Origin: Bacteroides sp. UBA1317
GTDB taxonomy: Bacteria > Bacteroidota > Bacteroidia > Bacteroidales > Bacteroidaceae
Direction of reading: 5' to 3'
Assembly (NCBI GenBank): GCA_002307035.1
Contig: DBTL01000159.1
Span: forward strand, 1-22,143
DNA: 22,143 nt
Made by a program: the position numbers and the translations under genes. Of this stretch, positions 9,153 through 17,500 are shown in pieces. How positions within the stretch are numbered: position 1 is the stretch's first letter; the number at the start of each line of letters is the position of its first letter. The notes beneath the pieces were generated by a model. The model was not told the origin of the DNA. It did no database searches and saw nothing but the letters and a program-made list of their open reading frames with translations.

Positions 9153-11489
9153 ATGAAGAAATATGCTATTATAACATTGGTGAGCCTTTTGTTTATTGCC
9201 TGCGGCCCAAGTTTGCCACGGTTGGGTAAATCCTCAATTGACGAGGTAGTTGCTGCTATGACTATAGAAGAAAAGGCTCATTTCGTGGTTGGCACAGGTA
9301 TGGCTGGATTCTCGGGTGATAGTGCTGTTGTCGGGGAGACTAAAAAGATGGTGCCGGGAGCAGCAGGAACGACTTATCCTATTCCTCGTTTGGGCATTCC
9401 GGCTGTCGTTTTAGCTGATGGACCCGCAGGACTTCGTATCAGCCCTATACGGGAAGGAGATACTGCAAGCTATTATTGTACACATTTTCCTATTGGTACT
9501 CTTTTGGCTTCTACATGGAACCAAGAATTAGTACAGGAAGTTGGTTCTGCTATTGGTAATGAGGTTTTGGAGTACGGGGTAGATATTCTTTTGGCGCCCG
9601 CATTGAACATACATCGTAATCCGCTTTGCGGGCGTAATTTTGAGTATTATTCTGAAGATCCGATTGTGGCAGGAAAAATTGCAGCTGCATACGTGAAAGG
9701 TGTTCAGAGCAATGGCGTTGGGACATCAATTAAACACTTTGCTGTTAACAATCAGGAAAGTAATCGTATGGCTAATGACGCACATGTATCTCCTCGCGCT
9801 TTGCGTGAAATTTATTTGAAGGGCTTTGAAATCGCAGTTGAAGAATCGAAACCATGGACGGTAATGTCTTCTTATAACTATCTGAATGGTGTTTACACGT
9901 CAGAAAATTCGGAGCTACTTACTACGCTTCTTCGTGATGAGTGGGGATTTAAGGGTATGGTAATGACAGATTGGTTTGGAGGAAAGGACCCGATAGCACA
10001 AATGATTGCTGGTAATGATTTGTTGGAACCTGGTACCCCTAAGCAAATTGAAGCAATAATCAAGGGCGTGAAAGAAGGAGCGCTGAATGAGGCTGTGCTG
10101 AATCGTAATGTTAGGCGTGTTTTAGAAATGGTTTTGCAATCTCCTCGTTTTAGCGGCTATAAATATTCAAATAAACCTGATTTAAAAGCACATGCAAAGA
10201 TTGCACGCCAGTCTGCTACAGAAGGTATGGTGTTGCTGAAAAATGCTAATCATGCATTGCCTTTCTTGACTGATGTGAAAAAGGTGGCTTTGTTTGGTTG
10301 CACTTCTTATGATTTTATTGCCGGTGGAACAGGATCTGGTAATGTGAATCGTGCTTATACTGTCTCTTTGCTTGATGGTTTGGTCAATGCAGGATATGTA
10401 ATTGACAATGATTTGAAAACTACATATCAAAAGCATATAGCTGTAGAAAATGAACGCAATGTTCCTGATAAATCTAATAAGTTTGCTGCTTTTATGCCAT
10501 TGCCACGTCCTACGGAGATAATACCCTCTTCGGAGTTCTTGAAACAACAGGTGCTTAAGGCTGATGTTGCTCTTGTAACATTGGGACGTACTTCCGGTGA
10601 GTTTCTTGATCGTAAATTGAACGATTTTAATTTGAATGATGCAGAACTGCGGATGTTACAAACTGTGTGTGAAGCTTTTCATGCTGCAGGTAAAAAGGTG
10701 GTGGTGGTATTGAATATTGGTGGTGTTATTGAAACGGCCTCTTGGAAAGAAAAACCGGATGCTATCCTGTTGGCATGGCAAGCTGGACAGGAGGGAGGAA
10801 ATAGCGTAGTTGATGTTTTAAGTGGGAAAGCATCTCCATCGGGCAAACTTCCCATGACTTTTCCAATCAAGTTTGAAGATGCAGCCTCTTCTGCTAACTT
10901 TCCTACGGAAGGTAATGAAAGTAGTATGAACTTTACTGATCATGGAGGTAAAAAAACAAATATTCGATTATGGGACTATACTGATTATGAAGAAGATATA
11001 TATGTAGGATATCGGTATTTTGATAGTTTTAGCAAACAAGTTTCTTTTCCTTTTGGCTTTGGATTATCTTATACGACATTTGAATACCTCAATCCGGTTA
11101 TTAAACAAGAAAAAGGAACTTACATTGTGAACATCGGCATAAAGAATACCGGGAAGGTTGCCGGTAAGGAGATCGTTCAACTATATGTTTCTGCTCCTGC
11201 TAATGCCAATTTGCCCAAACCTGAAAAAGAGCTTAAGGCTTTTGTGAAAACAAGAGAGATCGAACTGGGGGAAACTGTTCATGTTAACTTAAAAGTCAAT
11301 GTTGAAGATCTAGCATCTTATGATGAAAAAGCCAGCACATGGATGGTAGATTCCGGGATATATAAATTCTTAATAGGTGCTTCCTCGAGAGACATTAAAT
11401 CGGTATTGAATGCTAACATTACTGGTAGTTCTCGAAAGGTAAATGATGTGTTGAAATTGCAAGAACCAATAAAGATTCTTAGAAAATAA
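9153..11489 (+). CDS. Glycoside hydrolase family 3 lipoprotein (beta-glucosidase/beta-xylosidase type)
   Basis: Exo-acting beta-glycosidase releasing a terminal non-reducing sugar. It has 778 residues. The signal ends LLFIAC with the lipid-bearing Cys at 17; the next residues (GPSLPRLG) are not acidic, so a periplasm-facing anchor is more likely than surface display. Domains in order: TIM barrel at about 30-330 with ADGPAG, KHFAVNNQE and nucleophile Asp273 in MVMTDWFGG; alpha/beta sandwich at about 350-620 with a likely acid/base Glu483 in RTSGEFLDR; and a fibronectin-III-like C-terminal domain after FGFGLSYTTFEY. There is no PA14 insert. Both key residues are present, so it should be active. 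Family 3 covers beta-glucosidases, xylosidases and others; the TDW motif and overall BglB-like layout suggest beta-glucosidase, but this is not certain. Confidence 0.92.
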   Translation: MKKYAIITLVSLLFIACGPSLPRLGKSSIDEVVAAMTIEEKAHFVVGTGMAGFSGDSAVVGETKKMVPGAAGTTYPIPRLGIPAVVLADGPAGLRISPIREGDTASYYCTHFPIGTLLASTWNQELVQEVGSAIGNEVLEYGVDILLAPALNIHRNPLCGRNFEYYSEDPIVAGKIAAAYVKGVQSNGVGTSIKHFAVNNQESNRMANDAHVSPRALREIYLKGFEIAVEESKPWTVMSSYNYLNGVYTSENSELLTTLLRDEWGFKGMVMTDWFGGKDPIAQMIAGNDLLEPGTPKQIEAIIKGVKEGALNEAVLNRNVRRVLEMVLQSPRFSGYKYSNKPDLKAHAKIARQSATEGMVLLKNANHALPFLTDVKKVALFGCTSYDFIAGGTGSGNVNRAYTVSLLDGLVNAGYVIDNDLKTTYQKHIAVENERNVPDKSNKFAAFMPLPRPTEIIPSSEFLKQQVLKADVALVTLGRTSGEFLDRKLNDFNLNDAELRMLQTVCEAFHAAGKKVVVVLNIGGVIETASWKEKPDAILLAWQAGQEGGNSVVDVLSGKASPSGKLPMTFPIKFEDAASSANFPTEGNESSMNFTDHGGKKTNIRLWDYTDYEEDIYVGYRYFDSFSKQVSFPFGFGLSYTTFEYLNPVIKQEKGTYIVNIGIKNTGKVAGKEIVQLYVSAPANANLPKPEKELKAFVKTREIELGETVHVNLKVNVEDLASYDEKASTWMVDSGIYKFLIGASSRDIKSVLNANITGSSRKVNDVLKLQEPIKILRK

Positions 11490-11522
11490 TTGTTTTGTTG
11501 TATCCACATCTATTAAATTAAC

Positions 11523-14027
11523 ATGAATTATAAAAGACATATTATGAAAAGGACACTCTTTCTATACCTGATGATAAGCGCTTTTGGGGCTATGCATGCA
11601 CAAAATGCGGCTAAACCTGCTATTCCTAAAGATGATAAGATAGAGGAACAAGTGGAATGCCTATTGAAGAAAATGACACTTGAAGAGAAAATAGGTCAGA
11701 TGACGCAACTTGCCATTGATGTATTGGCTAAGAATAACAATCCTTTAGCTAATATGAACCCGAATAGTTTCAAACTAGAGGATCTGAAAGATCTCTTACG
11801 GAAGTATAAGTTGGAGAAGGAGTTTGTTCTTTCAAAGAGCATGCCTGAAAAGGATGTGATGATGCAGATTTATATGAAGATACAAAATATCGAAAGCAAG
11901 AAAGGTTTTGAATTGGATGAAGCACTGCTCGATACGGTTATCGGAAAATATAAAGTTGGTTCTATTTTAAATGTACCGGGAGGTATTGCTCAGACAAAGG
12001 AAACTTGGGAGAGGATCATTTGCAAAATACAAGATAAATCTATAAAAGAAATAGGTATTCCGTGTATTTATGGGGTAGACCAGATTCATGGAACTACCTA
12101 TACTTTGGATGGGACTTTTTTCCCACAGGGAATCAATATGGCGGCTACTTTCAATCGTACTTTGGTTCGTGAAGCATCTCGTATTTCTGCATACGAAACA
12201 AAAGCGGGTAGCATTCCTTGGACTTTTGCTCCGGTGATCGATTTGGGACGCGATGCACGTTGGCCTCGTATGTGGGAAAACTATGGAGAAGATTGTTACG
12301 TGAATGCTGAAATGGGGAGAGAGTCCGTTTTAGGTTTTCAAGGAACTTCTCCTAACCATATAGGAGCGAATAATGTAGCAGCTTGTCTAAAACATTATAT
12401 GGGCTATGGAGTACCTGTTTCCGGAAAAGACCGTACTCCGTCATCTATTACAGTACAAGATATGCGTGAGAAACATTTTGCTCCTTTTCTGGAAGCGATA
12501 AGAGCTGGCGCCTTGTCTGTAATGGTGAATTCAGCGATTAATAATGGGTTACCCTTTCATGCTAATTCGGAATTGTTAACTCAGTGGCTTAAGAAAGACC
12601 TAAACTGGGATGGATTGATTGTGACAGACTGGGCGGATATTAATAACCTGTATACCCGTGATAAAATTGTCGTTAGTAAGAAAGAGGCTATTAAGCTGGC
12701 AATTAATGCGGGTATCGATATGTCAATGGTTCCGTATGAATGTAGCTTCTGTACCTATCTAAAGGAATTGGTTGAGGAAGGTGAAGTTCCTATTAGTCGT
12801 ATAGATGACGCTGTGCGCCGCGTCTTGCGTTTGAAATATCGTTTGGGACTATTTGAAACACCGGTTTATAAAGCGGAGGACTTTCCTTTATTTGGCAGTA
12901 AAGAACATGCTGCAGTGGCTTTGCAGGTAGCTGAGGAATCATTCGTTTTATTAAAGAACAAAGACAATATACTTCCTCTTGCTAAGGGGAAAAAAATACT
13001 TGTTACAGGACCGAATGCTAATTCTATGCGTACCTTAAATGGAGGATGGTCTTATTCTTGGCAAGGTGATAAGGCCGATTTGTGCGCTATCGGATATAAT
13101 ACCATTCTGGAAGCTCTTAATAAGGAGTTTGGCACGGAGAATATTGTTTATGAACCGGGAGTTACTTATAAGCAGGGAGGAACTTACTGGGAAGAGAATA
13201 TTCCTGAAATAGATAAAGCAGTCTCTTTTGCTAATAAAGTTGATTATGTTATTGTTTGCATCGGCGAAAACTCATACTGTGAGACACCGGGAAACTTAAC
13301 AGATCTTCGTCTCTCTTTCAACCAGCTTAATCTGGTAAAGGCTCTTGCACATACAGGTAAACCTATTATTTTGATTTTGAATGAAGGACGTCCACGTATC
13401 ATTAATGAAATCGAGCCATTAGCCGATGCTATCATTAATGTCATGTTACCGGGCAATTACGGTGGTGATGCTTTGAGTGAGCTCTTGACTGGTAAAACTA
13501 ATTTTAGTGGGAAAATGCCTTATACATATTCCAAAGAGATTAATTCATTATTTACTTATGATTATAAGCCTTGTGAAAATCAGGATAAGATGCAAGGAGC
13601 TTATGATTATAATGCGGTAGTATCAGTACAATGGGCTTTCGGGTATGGCCTGAGTTATACAACATATGAATATACTAATTTGAAGGTTGACAAATCTTCT
13701 TTCACAGCGGATGACATGCTTACTTTTACGGTAGATGTGAAAAATACAGGAACTCGTACAGGAAAAGAAGCGGTATTGTTATTTACTAGCGATGTGATTG
13801 CTTCGTTGACACCTGATAACCGTCGCCTACGCGCTTTTGAAAAAGTAGAACTCCAGCCGGGAGAAACTAAGACTGTGAGATTGAAAGTGAAAGCCTCTGA
13901 TTTGGCTTTTGTCGGATATAATGGTGAGTGGAGATTGGAAAAAGGTGATTTTCGTATTCAGGCAGGTAATCAGACTTTGATGGTAACCTGTTTAAACACA
14001 AAGATATGGGATACGCCTAATAAGTAG
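11523..14027 (+). CDS. Glycoside hydrolase family 3, second copy (beta-glucosidase type), secreted
   Basis: Second exo-beta-glycosidase of the locus and last gene of the operon, 33 bases after the first GH3. From the ATG at 11523 it has 834 residues, but the in-frame ATG at 11544 (residue 8, MKRTLFLYLMI) gives a tidier signal peptide ending AMHAQ and may be the true start. There is no lipobox, so it is predicted to be soluble in the periplasm. It contains MTLEEKIGQMTQ, then a roughly 70-residue lysine-rich helical insert before YKVGSILN, KHYMGYG, nucleophile Asp369 in IVTDWADINN, and the acid/base loop GENSYCETPGN with Glu582 and Glu587 (the latter the likelier catalytic acid by comparison with plant exo-glucanases). 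A fibronectin-III-like domain follows FGYGLSYTTYEY. Its architecture differs clearly from the first GH3, so it is a separate subfamily and not a recent duplicate. Confidence 0.92.
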   Translation: MNYKRHIMKRTLFLYLMISAFGAMHAQNAAKPAIPKDDKIEEQVECLLKKMTLEEKIGQMTQLAIDVLAKNNNPLANMNPNSFKLEDLKDLLRKYKLEKEFVLSKSMPEKDVMMQIYMKIQNIESKKGFELDEALLDTVIGKYKVGSILNVPGGIAQTKETWERIICKIQDKSIKEIGIPCIYGVDQIHGTTYTLDGTFFPQGINMAATFNRTLVREASRISAYETKAGSIPWTFAPVIDLGRDARWPRMWENYGEDCYVNAEMGRESVLGFQGTSPNHIGANNVAACLKHYMGYGVPVSGKDRTPSSITVQDMREKHFAPFLEAIRAGALSVMVNSAINNGLPFHANSELLTQWLKKDLNWDGLIVTDWADINNLYTRDKIVVSKKEAIKLAINAGIDMSMVPYECSFCTYLKELVEEGEVPISRIDDAVRRVLRLKYRLGLFETPVYKAEDFPLFGSKEHAAVALQVAEESFVLLKNKDNILPLAKGKKILVTGPNANSMRTLNGGWSYSWQGDKADLCAIGYNTILEALNKEFGTENIVYEPGVTYKQGGTYWEENIPEIDKAVSFANKVDYVIVCIGENSYCETPGNLTDLRLSFNQLNLVKALAHTGKPIILILNEGRPRIINEIEPLADAIINVMLPGNYGGDALSELLTGKTNFSGKMPYTYSKEINSLFTYDYKPCENQDKMQGAYDYNAVVSVQWAFGYGLSYTTYEYTNLKVDKSSFTADDMLTFTVDVKNTGTRTGKEAVLLFTSDVIASLTPDNRRLRAFEKVELQPGETKTVRLKVKASDLAFVGYNGEWRLEKGDFRIQAGNQTLMVTCLNTKIWDTPNK

Positions 14028-14203
14028 AGATAAAAAAAATTATGTTATAATTAGGTAATAATAGTCCATAAAGTGTTTTTTTGAACTCATTCTTGTCAAG
14101 ACTAGGTTTATGCACTCTTAACATTCACTTCTTTTTATGCTAAAATATGTTCTTATGCTAACGAGTAATAGGAGGTGTTTTCGATGAAAAAGGGTAAAAT
14201 AGC

Positions 14204-14242
14204 AAGAGACGGTAGCAGATTTTAGAAGTGCAACCGTCTCTT
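14204..14242 (+). other. Imperfect 14-base inverted repeat (hairpin)
   Basis: AAGAGACGGTAGCA at 14204-14217 pairs with TGCAACCGTCTCTT at 14229-14242 at 13 of 14 positions, the one mismatch being A opposite A. The loop is 11 bases (14218-14228) and contains the TAG stop of the short frame. No T-run follows directly, so it is not a standard terminator. It overlaps the first 21-base repeat unit. Confidence 0.6.
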
Positions 14243-14267
14243 TGAAAAGTGCAACCGTCTTTTGAGT
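14226..14267 (+). repeat. Tandem 21-base repeat, two clear units
   Basis: Units at 14226-14246 and 14247-14267 both begin AAGTGCAACCGTCT and then diverge. A weakly related third unit may follow at 14268-14288. The period is exactly seven codons in the short frame around it. The number of units is too small and the spacing absent for a CRISPR array. Confidence 0.7.
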
Positions 14268-14335
14268 AATCACAACGGTTCAGTTGGGACAAAAAAAACG
14301 TTCTTTGAGAAGAAATACAGTGGAAAATAACAAAA

Positions 14336-14365
14336 AAAAGGAAGAAGTCTGAACTTCTTCCTTTT
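14336..14365. terminator. Bidirectional intrinsic terminator between convergent operons
   Basis: AAAAGGAAGAAGT (14336-14348) and ACTTCTTCCTTTT (14353-14365) form a perfect 13-base stem with a four-base CTGA loop. The upstream A-run (14332-14339) gives eight U residues on the minus-strand transcript, so it should stop the peptidase transcript strongly, 130 bases past its last gene. In the plus direction it has a shorter U-run and can end read-through from the glycan operon. Confidence 0.85.
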
Positions 14366-14497
14366 ACCGTAGTTTAATTTGAAACTACTTAATGATTACG
14401 TTGACAAAGATAATACATTAAGATCCCAAAGTCAAGTCTTTCGGCAAGAAAAATAGACGTGCTTGCGTGGAAAGAGTTATAAGTAAGATAAACCTGA

Positions 14498-15940
14498 TTA
14501 CTGTAAACCATTTAAGACGACACCATTAGTAGCCTTTCTATCGAGAGAACAAGCTATCTTGGTTAGTTTTAAAGAAGATGTACGCTTTAATGATCTGGTT
14601 GATGCACTGTATGTTCCAGCAATTACTTCTAACGCTGTGTTTAAGAGTGATTCGTTTGTGTTACCGAATGCCAGAAATTTATCTAAGTAATCTGTTTCAT
14701 CACATTCGTAATCAGGAGTAAAGCCACTAGTATAATTAGACTCATTGTTTGCATTATATATCTTACAGACAATCGGATGCAATGCCCATGTGTAGGCATC
14801 ATCAGTGTAAGTTTGAGAGCCCACATTTTTGCCTTCGGTTGTTGTTCCTATTACCACCACATTAGCGTAGGGCTTTAAACAGTTAATTACTAATTCGGAA
14901 GCTGAAGCGGTCATATCAGTTACTAACACGTAAACAGTACTTAAGTTTAGATTTGCACCATTCTTGACGAGGCTTGAACTATATTTTAAAGTTTCTGTTT
15001 GAGAGCTTTGTTTATCGTTAAACTCCAGCGTGCAGAATGTTTTTCCTAGCGCAGAAGATGGAGCCAAAATGGTCGATAATAACTGTGCGCAGCTTATATA
15101 ACCTCCATTATTGTAACGTAGATCAAGAATGAAAGAATCAACTCCGGAGAACTTCTTTGAGAGAGTTAACAGTTCGTCGTTATATGTATCATCATCATCT
15201 GTTTGTCCGAAATCGAAATGATTATAGACCAAATATCCTACTTTGTTGCTTCCGACGGTGTATATGCTATCAAAATAGACAGGATCATCTTCAATAGTGC
15301 GCGCTGAAGATATGTTCACAGTACCTTGAGCGACTAACCCATCTTCATCTGAGTCATAAGTTGCTATGCTGAATGTCGTTGCACTTCCTCCGTATAGTGT
15401 TGTGTAATTGCTTGAAGTAATGTTACTTCCCCCCATTGCGTATATCCAATTACCACGTTCTAATCCGGCTTCAGATGCCGGAGAATCAGGAGCGACATAA
15501 AGGATGTGCGCATAATAATATCCTAAGCTATTGCCATTTTCATCTACAATATTATATACGGTAAAGTCAAATCCGTAGCTATAGTCTATTTGAGAGATAC
15601 TTCGTGTCGACGATGACGATGTATCTTCTATGTAAGAATAATAGTAATGTTGCGTCGTACTATTATAAGTATAATCTTTTCCATCACTACTAGACAGAAG
15701 AGATTCAAAGAACGTTTCGGGTTCTGTAGTAAAATCTAAGCTACTTTCTTCTGGTATTTCTGAGTACCAGTAATAGTTTTCTCGCATGATACTCTCAATC
15801 CACGTGTTAACAGTCGATGTACTGTCCGTTGTTTCAGTAGAACTAGCGGCTTCATCATCGTTTTTGTCACTACAAGAAATTGTTCCGATAGTAAAAGCAC
15901 CTATTAAGGCGATAATACATAATACATTTTCTATCTTCAT
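14498..15940 (-). CDS. S41-family serine peptidase lipoprotein with PDZ domain (catalytically complete copy)
   Basis: Predicted C-terminal-processing-type protease on the cell surface or in the envelope. I place the start at ATG 15940 because it gives a 23-residue lipoprotein signal (TIGTISC), the same length as in its neighbour. Longer starts at 15955 and 15976 are possible; the latter overlaps the upstream gene. The residues after Cys23 are acidic (SDKNDDE), fitting surface export. Order: Pept_S41_N-like region (WIESIMRENYYWYSEIP), a Ser/Thr/Tyr-rich insert, a PDZ-like domain (ILYVAPDSPASEAGLERGNW), then the S41 core with FILDLRYNNGG. The dyad is intact: Ser346 in TASASE and Lys371 in TEGKNVG, 25 residues apart as in E. 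coli Tsp. It is second in a two-gene operon, and a terminator follows 130 bases downstream. Substrate unknown. Confidence 0.9.
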   Translation of the reverse strand: MKIENVLCIIALIGAFTIGTISCSDKNDDEAASSTETTDSTSTVNTWIESIMRENYYWYSEIPEESSLDFTTEPETFFESLLSSSDGKDYTYNSTTQHYYYSYIEDTSSSSTRSISQIDYSYGFDFTVYNIVDENGNSLGYYYAHILYVAPDSPASEAGLERGNWIYAMGGSNITSSNYTTLYGGSATTFSIATYDSDEDGLVAQGTVNISSARTIEDDPVYFDSIYTVGSNKVGYLVYNHFDFGQTDDDDTYNDELLTLSKKFSGVDSFILDLRYNNGGYISCAQLLSTILAPSSALGKTFCTLEFNDKQSSQTETLKYSSSLVKNGANLNLSTVYVLVTDMTASASELVINCLKPYANVVVIGTTTEGKNVGSQTYTDDAYTWALHPIVCKIYNANNESNYTSGFTPDYECDETDYLDKFLAFGNTNESLLNTALEVIAGTYSASTRSLKRTSSLKLTKIACSLDRKATNGVVLNGLQ

Positions 15941-15959
15941 AATATGCAATTTCATAAGA

Positions 15960-17285
15960 TTATTTAATAACAACACCTTTTACTTTATTACTTCTATTTA
16001 AGGAATTTGCTATTACCTTAAATGTTGTTTGCTTAGTTATGGCTGTAGCTGTTGTAGTACTGTATGACCCGTCTATGACACTGAGAGCCGTGCTGAGCAA
16101 TAGTTCGCTTGTATCTCCTAGAGATACATTGAGATTATCTTCATCTTCAGTTGCCTCATAGTCCGCAGAGAATCCGCTTAAATTTGTTTCTTCCTCAGCG
16201 TTGTATAGCATACAAATAGTAGGGTGTATGGTCCACAAATATTCTTCATTCGTATATGTTCCTAACCCTACGTTTTTGCCTCCTGTATCTTCTCCGATTA
16301 TAATAACTGTCATATAAGGTTGAAGGGCACTGATTAATAATTCTGCGGGGCCAGCAGTTGTACTGCTTGTAAGGACATATAACGTTTTTAGATTTAGGTT
16401 AGTACCGCTACTAATTAAACTAGTATCAAAAGTCTTGGTTTCCGTTTGGGCGCTTTGTTTATCGTTATATTTCAGAGTGCAGAAAGTTTCGCCCAATGTA
16501 CTTGATGGAGCAAGAATCGTAGCAAGTAGTTGGGCACAATCGGATGTACCATAACTGTTATATCGAAGATCTAATATAAATTCGCTAATTCCAGAGAACT
16601 CATTAGATAAGTTTAATAGCTCGTTACTGTAGGTTGCATCCGATTCATCTGTACCGCTTGTAAAATGTGTATATACTAAGTAGCCAATTTCTTCTCCATT
16701 CCAAGTAAAAGTCTTACTATAGTAGATAGGATCGGATGTTAAGCTACGGGCAATACCTAATTGAACAGTATTGGAACTTCCTAATTCTCCATTAGAATAT
16801 TGGGCTACTGATAGTTCTAAAGCATCTCCTCTATAGAGTGAAGTATAATTATCATCCGTAATTGAATCCCCATCCATAGCAGTAATCCAGTCGCCTCTAC
16901 TAAGTCCGGCATCTGATGCAGGAGAATCTGGTAGTACATACAGTATTTGTGCAGCATAAGCTGTATCACTTAGTTCATACAGTTTGAATTCGAATCCATA
17001 ACTATATTCTGTCTCCGAGAGATCTTCTATAGTTGAATAGCTATCGTCATCATCAGAGAGTAAGCCATCAAAGAAGTCATCAGCATCATCGAAATAATTC
17101 AATTCTGATGTGGCAGGTATGTCTTCATACCAGTAATAATCTTGACGCATAATACTGTCGATCCAGCGGTCTAACCCTGTTTGTTCAGCATACTCTTTTC
17201 TTCTATCTTCGGCACTACAGGATGCAAAGAAAGTGTAGCCACTGAGGGTAAGTAAGATGAAGTATATACTATTTTTGGGGTTCAT
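15960..17285 (-). CDS. S41-family lipoprotein lacking the catalytic serine (probable pseudoprotease)
   Basis: Paralogue of the downstream S41 peptidase, 441 residues. The signal ends FFASC with Cys at 23 and SAED next, again fitting surface export. The Pept_S41_N-like region (WIDSIMRQDYYWYEDIP), PDZ-like domain (ILYVLPDSPASDAGLSRGDW) and S41 core (FILDLRYNSYG) are all present, and the frame is intact. At the active site the neighbour's TASASE is TTAGPAE here: the catalytic Ser is Gly312 and the next position is Pro. The dyad Lys is kept (Lys337 in GGKNVG). I checked the codons (GGC CCC GCA on the coding strand). By family knowledge it should not cleave by the S41 mechanism. It may bind peptides, scaffold or regulate the active partner encoded 19 bases downstream. 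It also lacks the neighbour's Ser/Thr/Tyr-rich insert. Confidence 0.88.
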   Translation of the reverse strand: MNPKNSIYFILLTLSGYTFFASCSAEDRRKEYAEQTGLDRWIDSIMRQDYYWYEDIPATSELNYFDDADDFFDGLLSDDDDSYSTIEDLSETEYSYGFEFKLYELSDTAYAAQILYVLPDSPASDAGLSRGDWITAMDGDSITDDNYTSLYRGDALELSVAQYSNGELGSSNTVQLGIARSLTSDPIYYSKTFTWNGEEIGYLVYTHFTSGTDESDATYSNELLNLSNEFSGISEFILDLRYNSYGTSDCAQLLATILAPSSTLGETFCTLKYNDKQSAQTETKTFDTSLISSGTNLNLKTLYVLTSSTTAGPAELLISALQPYMTVIIIGEDTGGKNVGLGTYTNEEYLWTIHPTICMLYNAEEETNLSGFSADYEATEDEDNLNVSLGDTSELLLSTALSVIDGSYSTTTATAITKQTTFKVIANSLNRSNKVKGVVIK

Positions 17286-17309
17286 AGCTTTATCAGTTTG
17301 TATATATTA

Positions 17310-17317
17310 CAAATATA
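17310..17317 (-). promoter_or_regulatory. Candidate -7 box for the S41 pair
   Basis: On the minus strand this reads TATATTTG, matching TAnnTTTG, 24 bases before the start codon of the first S41 gene. No convincing TTTG -33 element is visible at the usual distance, so support rests on one box and its position. Confidence 0.35.
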
Positions 17318-17414
17318 GTTTATTTTACTTGAAAAGGAGACAGAATTCATCTAATCAGCAATAATTATAGACCAACTACCATAATCGTGGTATGAAAATG
17401 CCTTCAATGTGTGA

Positions 17415-17445
17415 TTTCAGCACTGCCCATCTCCTGCTATCTTTG
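17415..17445 (+). promoter_or_regulatory. Candidate Bacteroides promoter for the metY operon
   Basis: TATCTTTG at 17438-17445 matches the TAnnTTTG -7 consensus, with TTTC at 17415-17418 exactly 19 bases upstream as a near-match to the -33 TTTG. It lies 55 bases before the MetY start, giving a short leader of about 45-50 bases. I see no riboswitch-sized leader. Confidence 0.55.
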
Positions 17446-17500
17446 CATTATCAGATTTCAATTAAATAGATTATTATCGAACTAAAAAATAAAGAAGCTC

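Larger units (their letters stand above)
14170..14330 (+). pseudogene. Possible degraded or amber-interrupted short repeat-peptide ORF
   Basis: AGGAGGTG at 14170-14177, a near-perfect Shine-Dalgarno and unusual for Bacteroides, sits eight bases before an ATG at 14184. Thirteen codons (MKKGKIARDGSRF) run to TAG at 14223-14225, then the same frame continues for 34 codons to TAA at 14328-14330. The continuation carries the heptapeptides KCNRLFE and KCNRLLS followed by a degenerate third unit, NHNGSVG, so the 21-base DNA repeat is in phase with codons. It could be a decayed gene, a leader peptide ending in the hairpin loop, or chance around a DNA repeat. I do not recognise the peptide. Confidence 0.25.
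14028..14497. other. Gene-poor stretch between PUL and S41 peptidase genes
   Basis: This 470-base stretch separates the convergent glycan operon and peptidase pair. It holds a short amber-interrupted frame with a strong Shine-Dalgarno sequence (14170-14330), a 21-base tandem repeat, a 14-base imperfect hairpin, a strong terminator at 14336-14365 and a small inverted repeat GTAGTTT/AAACTAC at 14369-14388. The first 130 bases after the GH3 stop show no clear hairpin. No tRNA or other RNA gene was recognised. Confidence 0.6.

Noticed and set aside
14226..14288. Short tandem repeats considered as a CRISPR array
   Set aside because: Units are adjacent with no unique spacers, only two are clear, and no cas genes are in the window.
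17377..17392. TACCA-6-TGGTA inverted repeat upstream of the metY promoter considered as an operator
   Set aside because: Five-base arms are easily chance in AT-rich DNA, and no known regulator signature matches.
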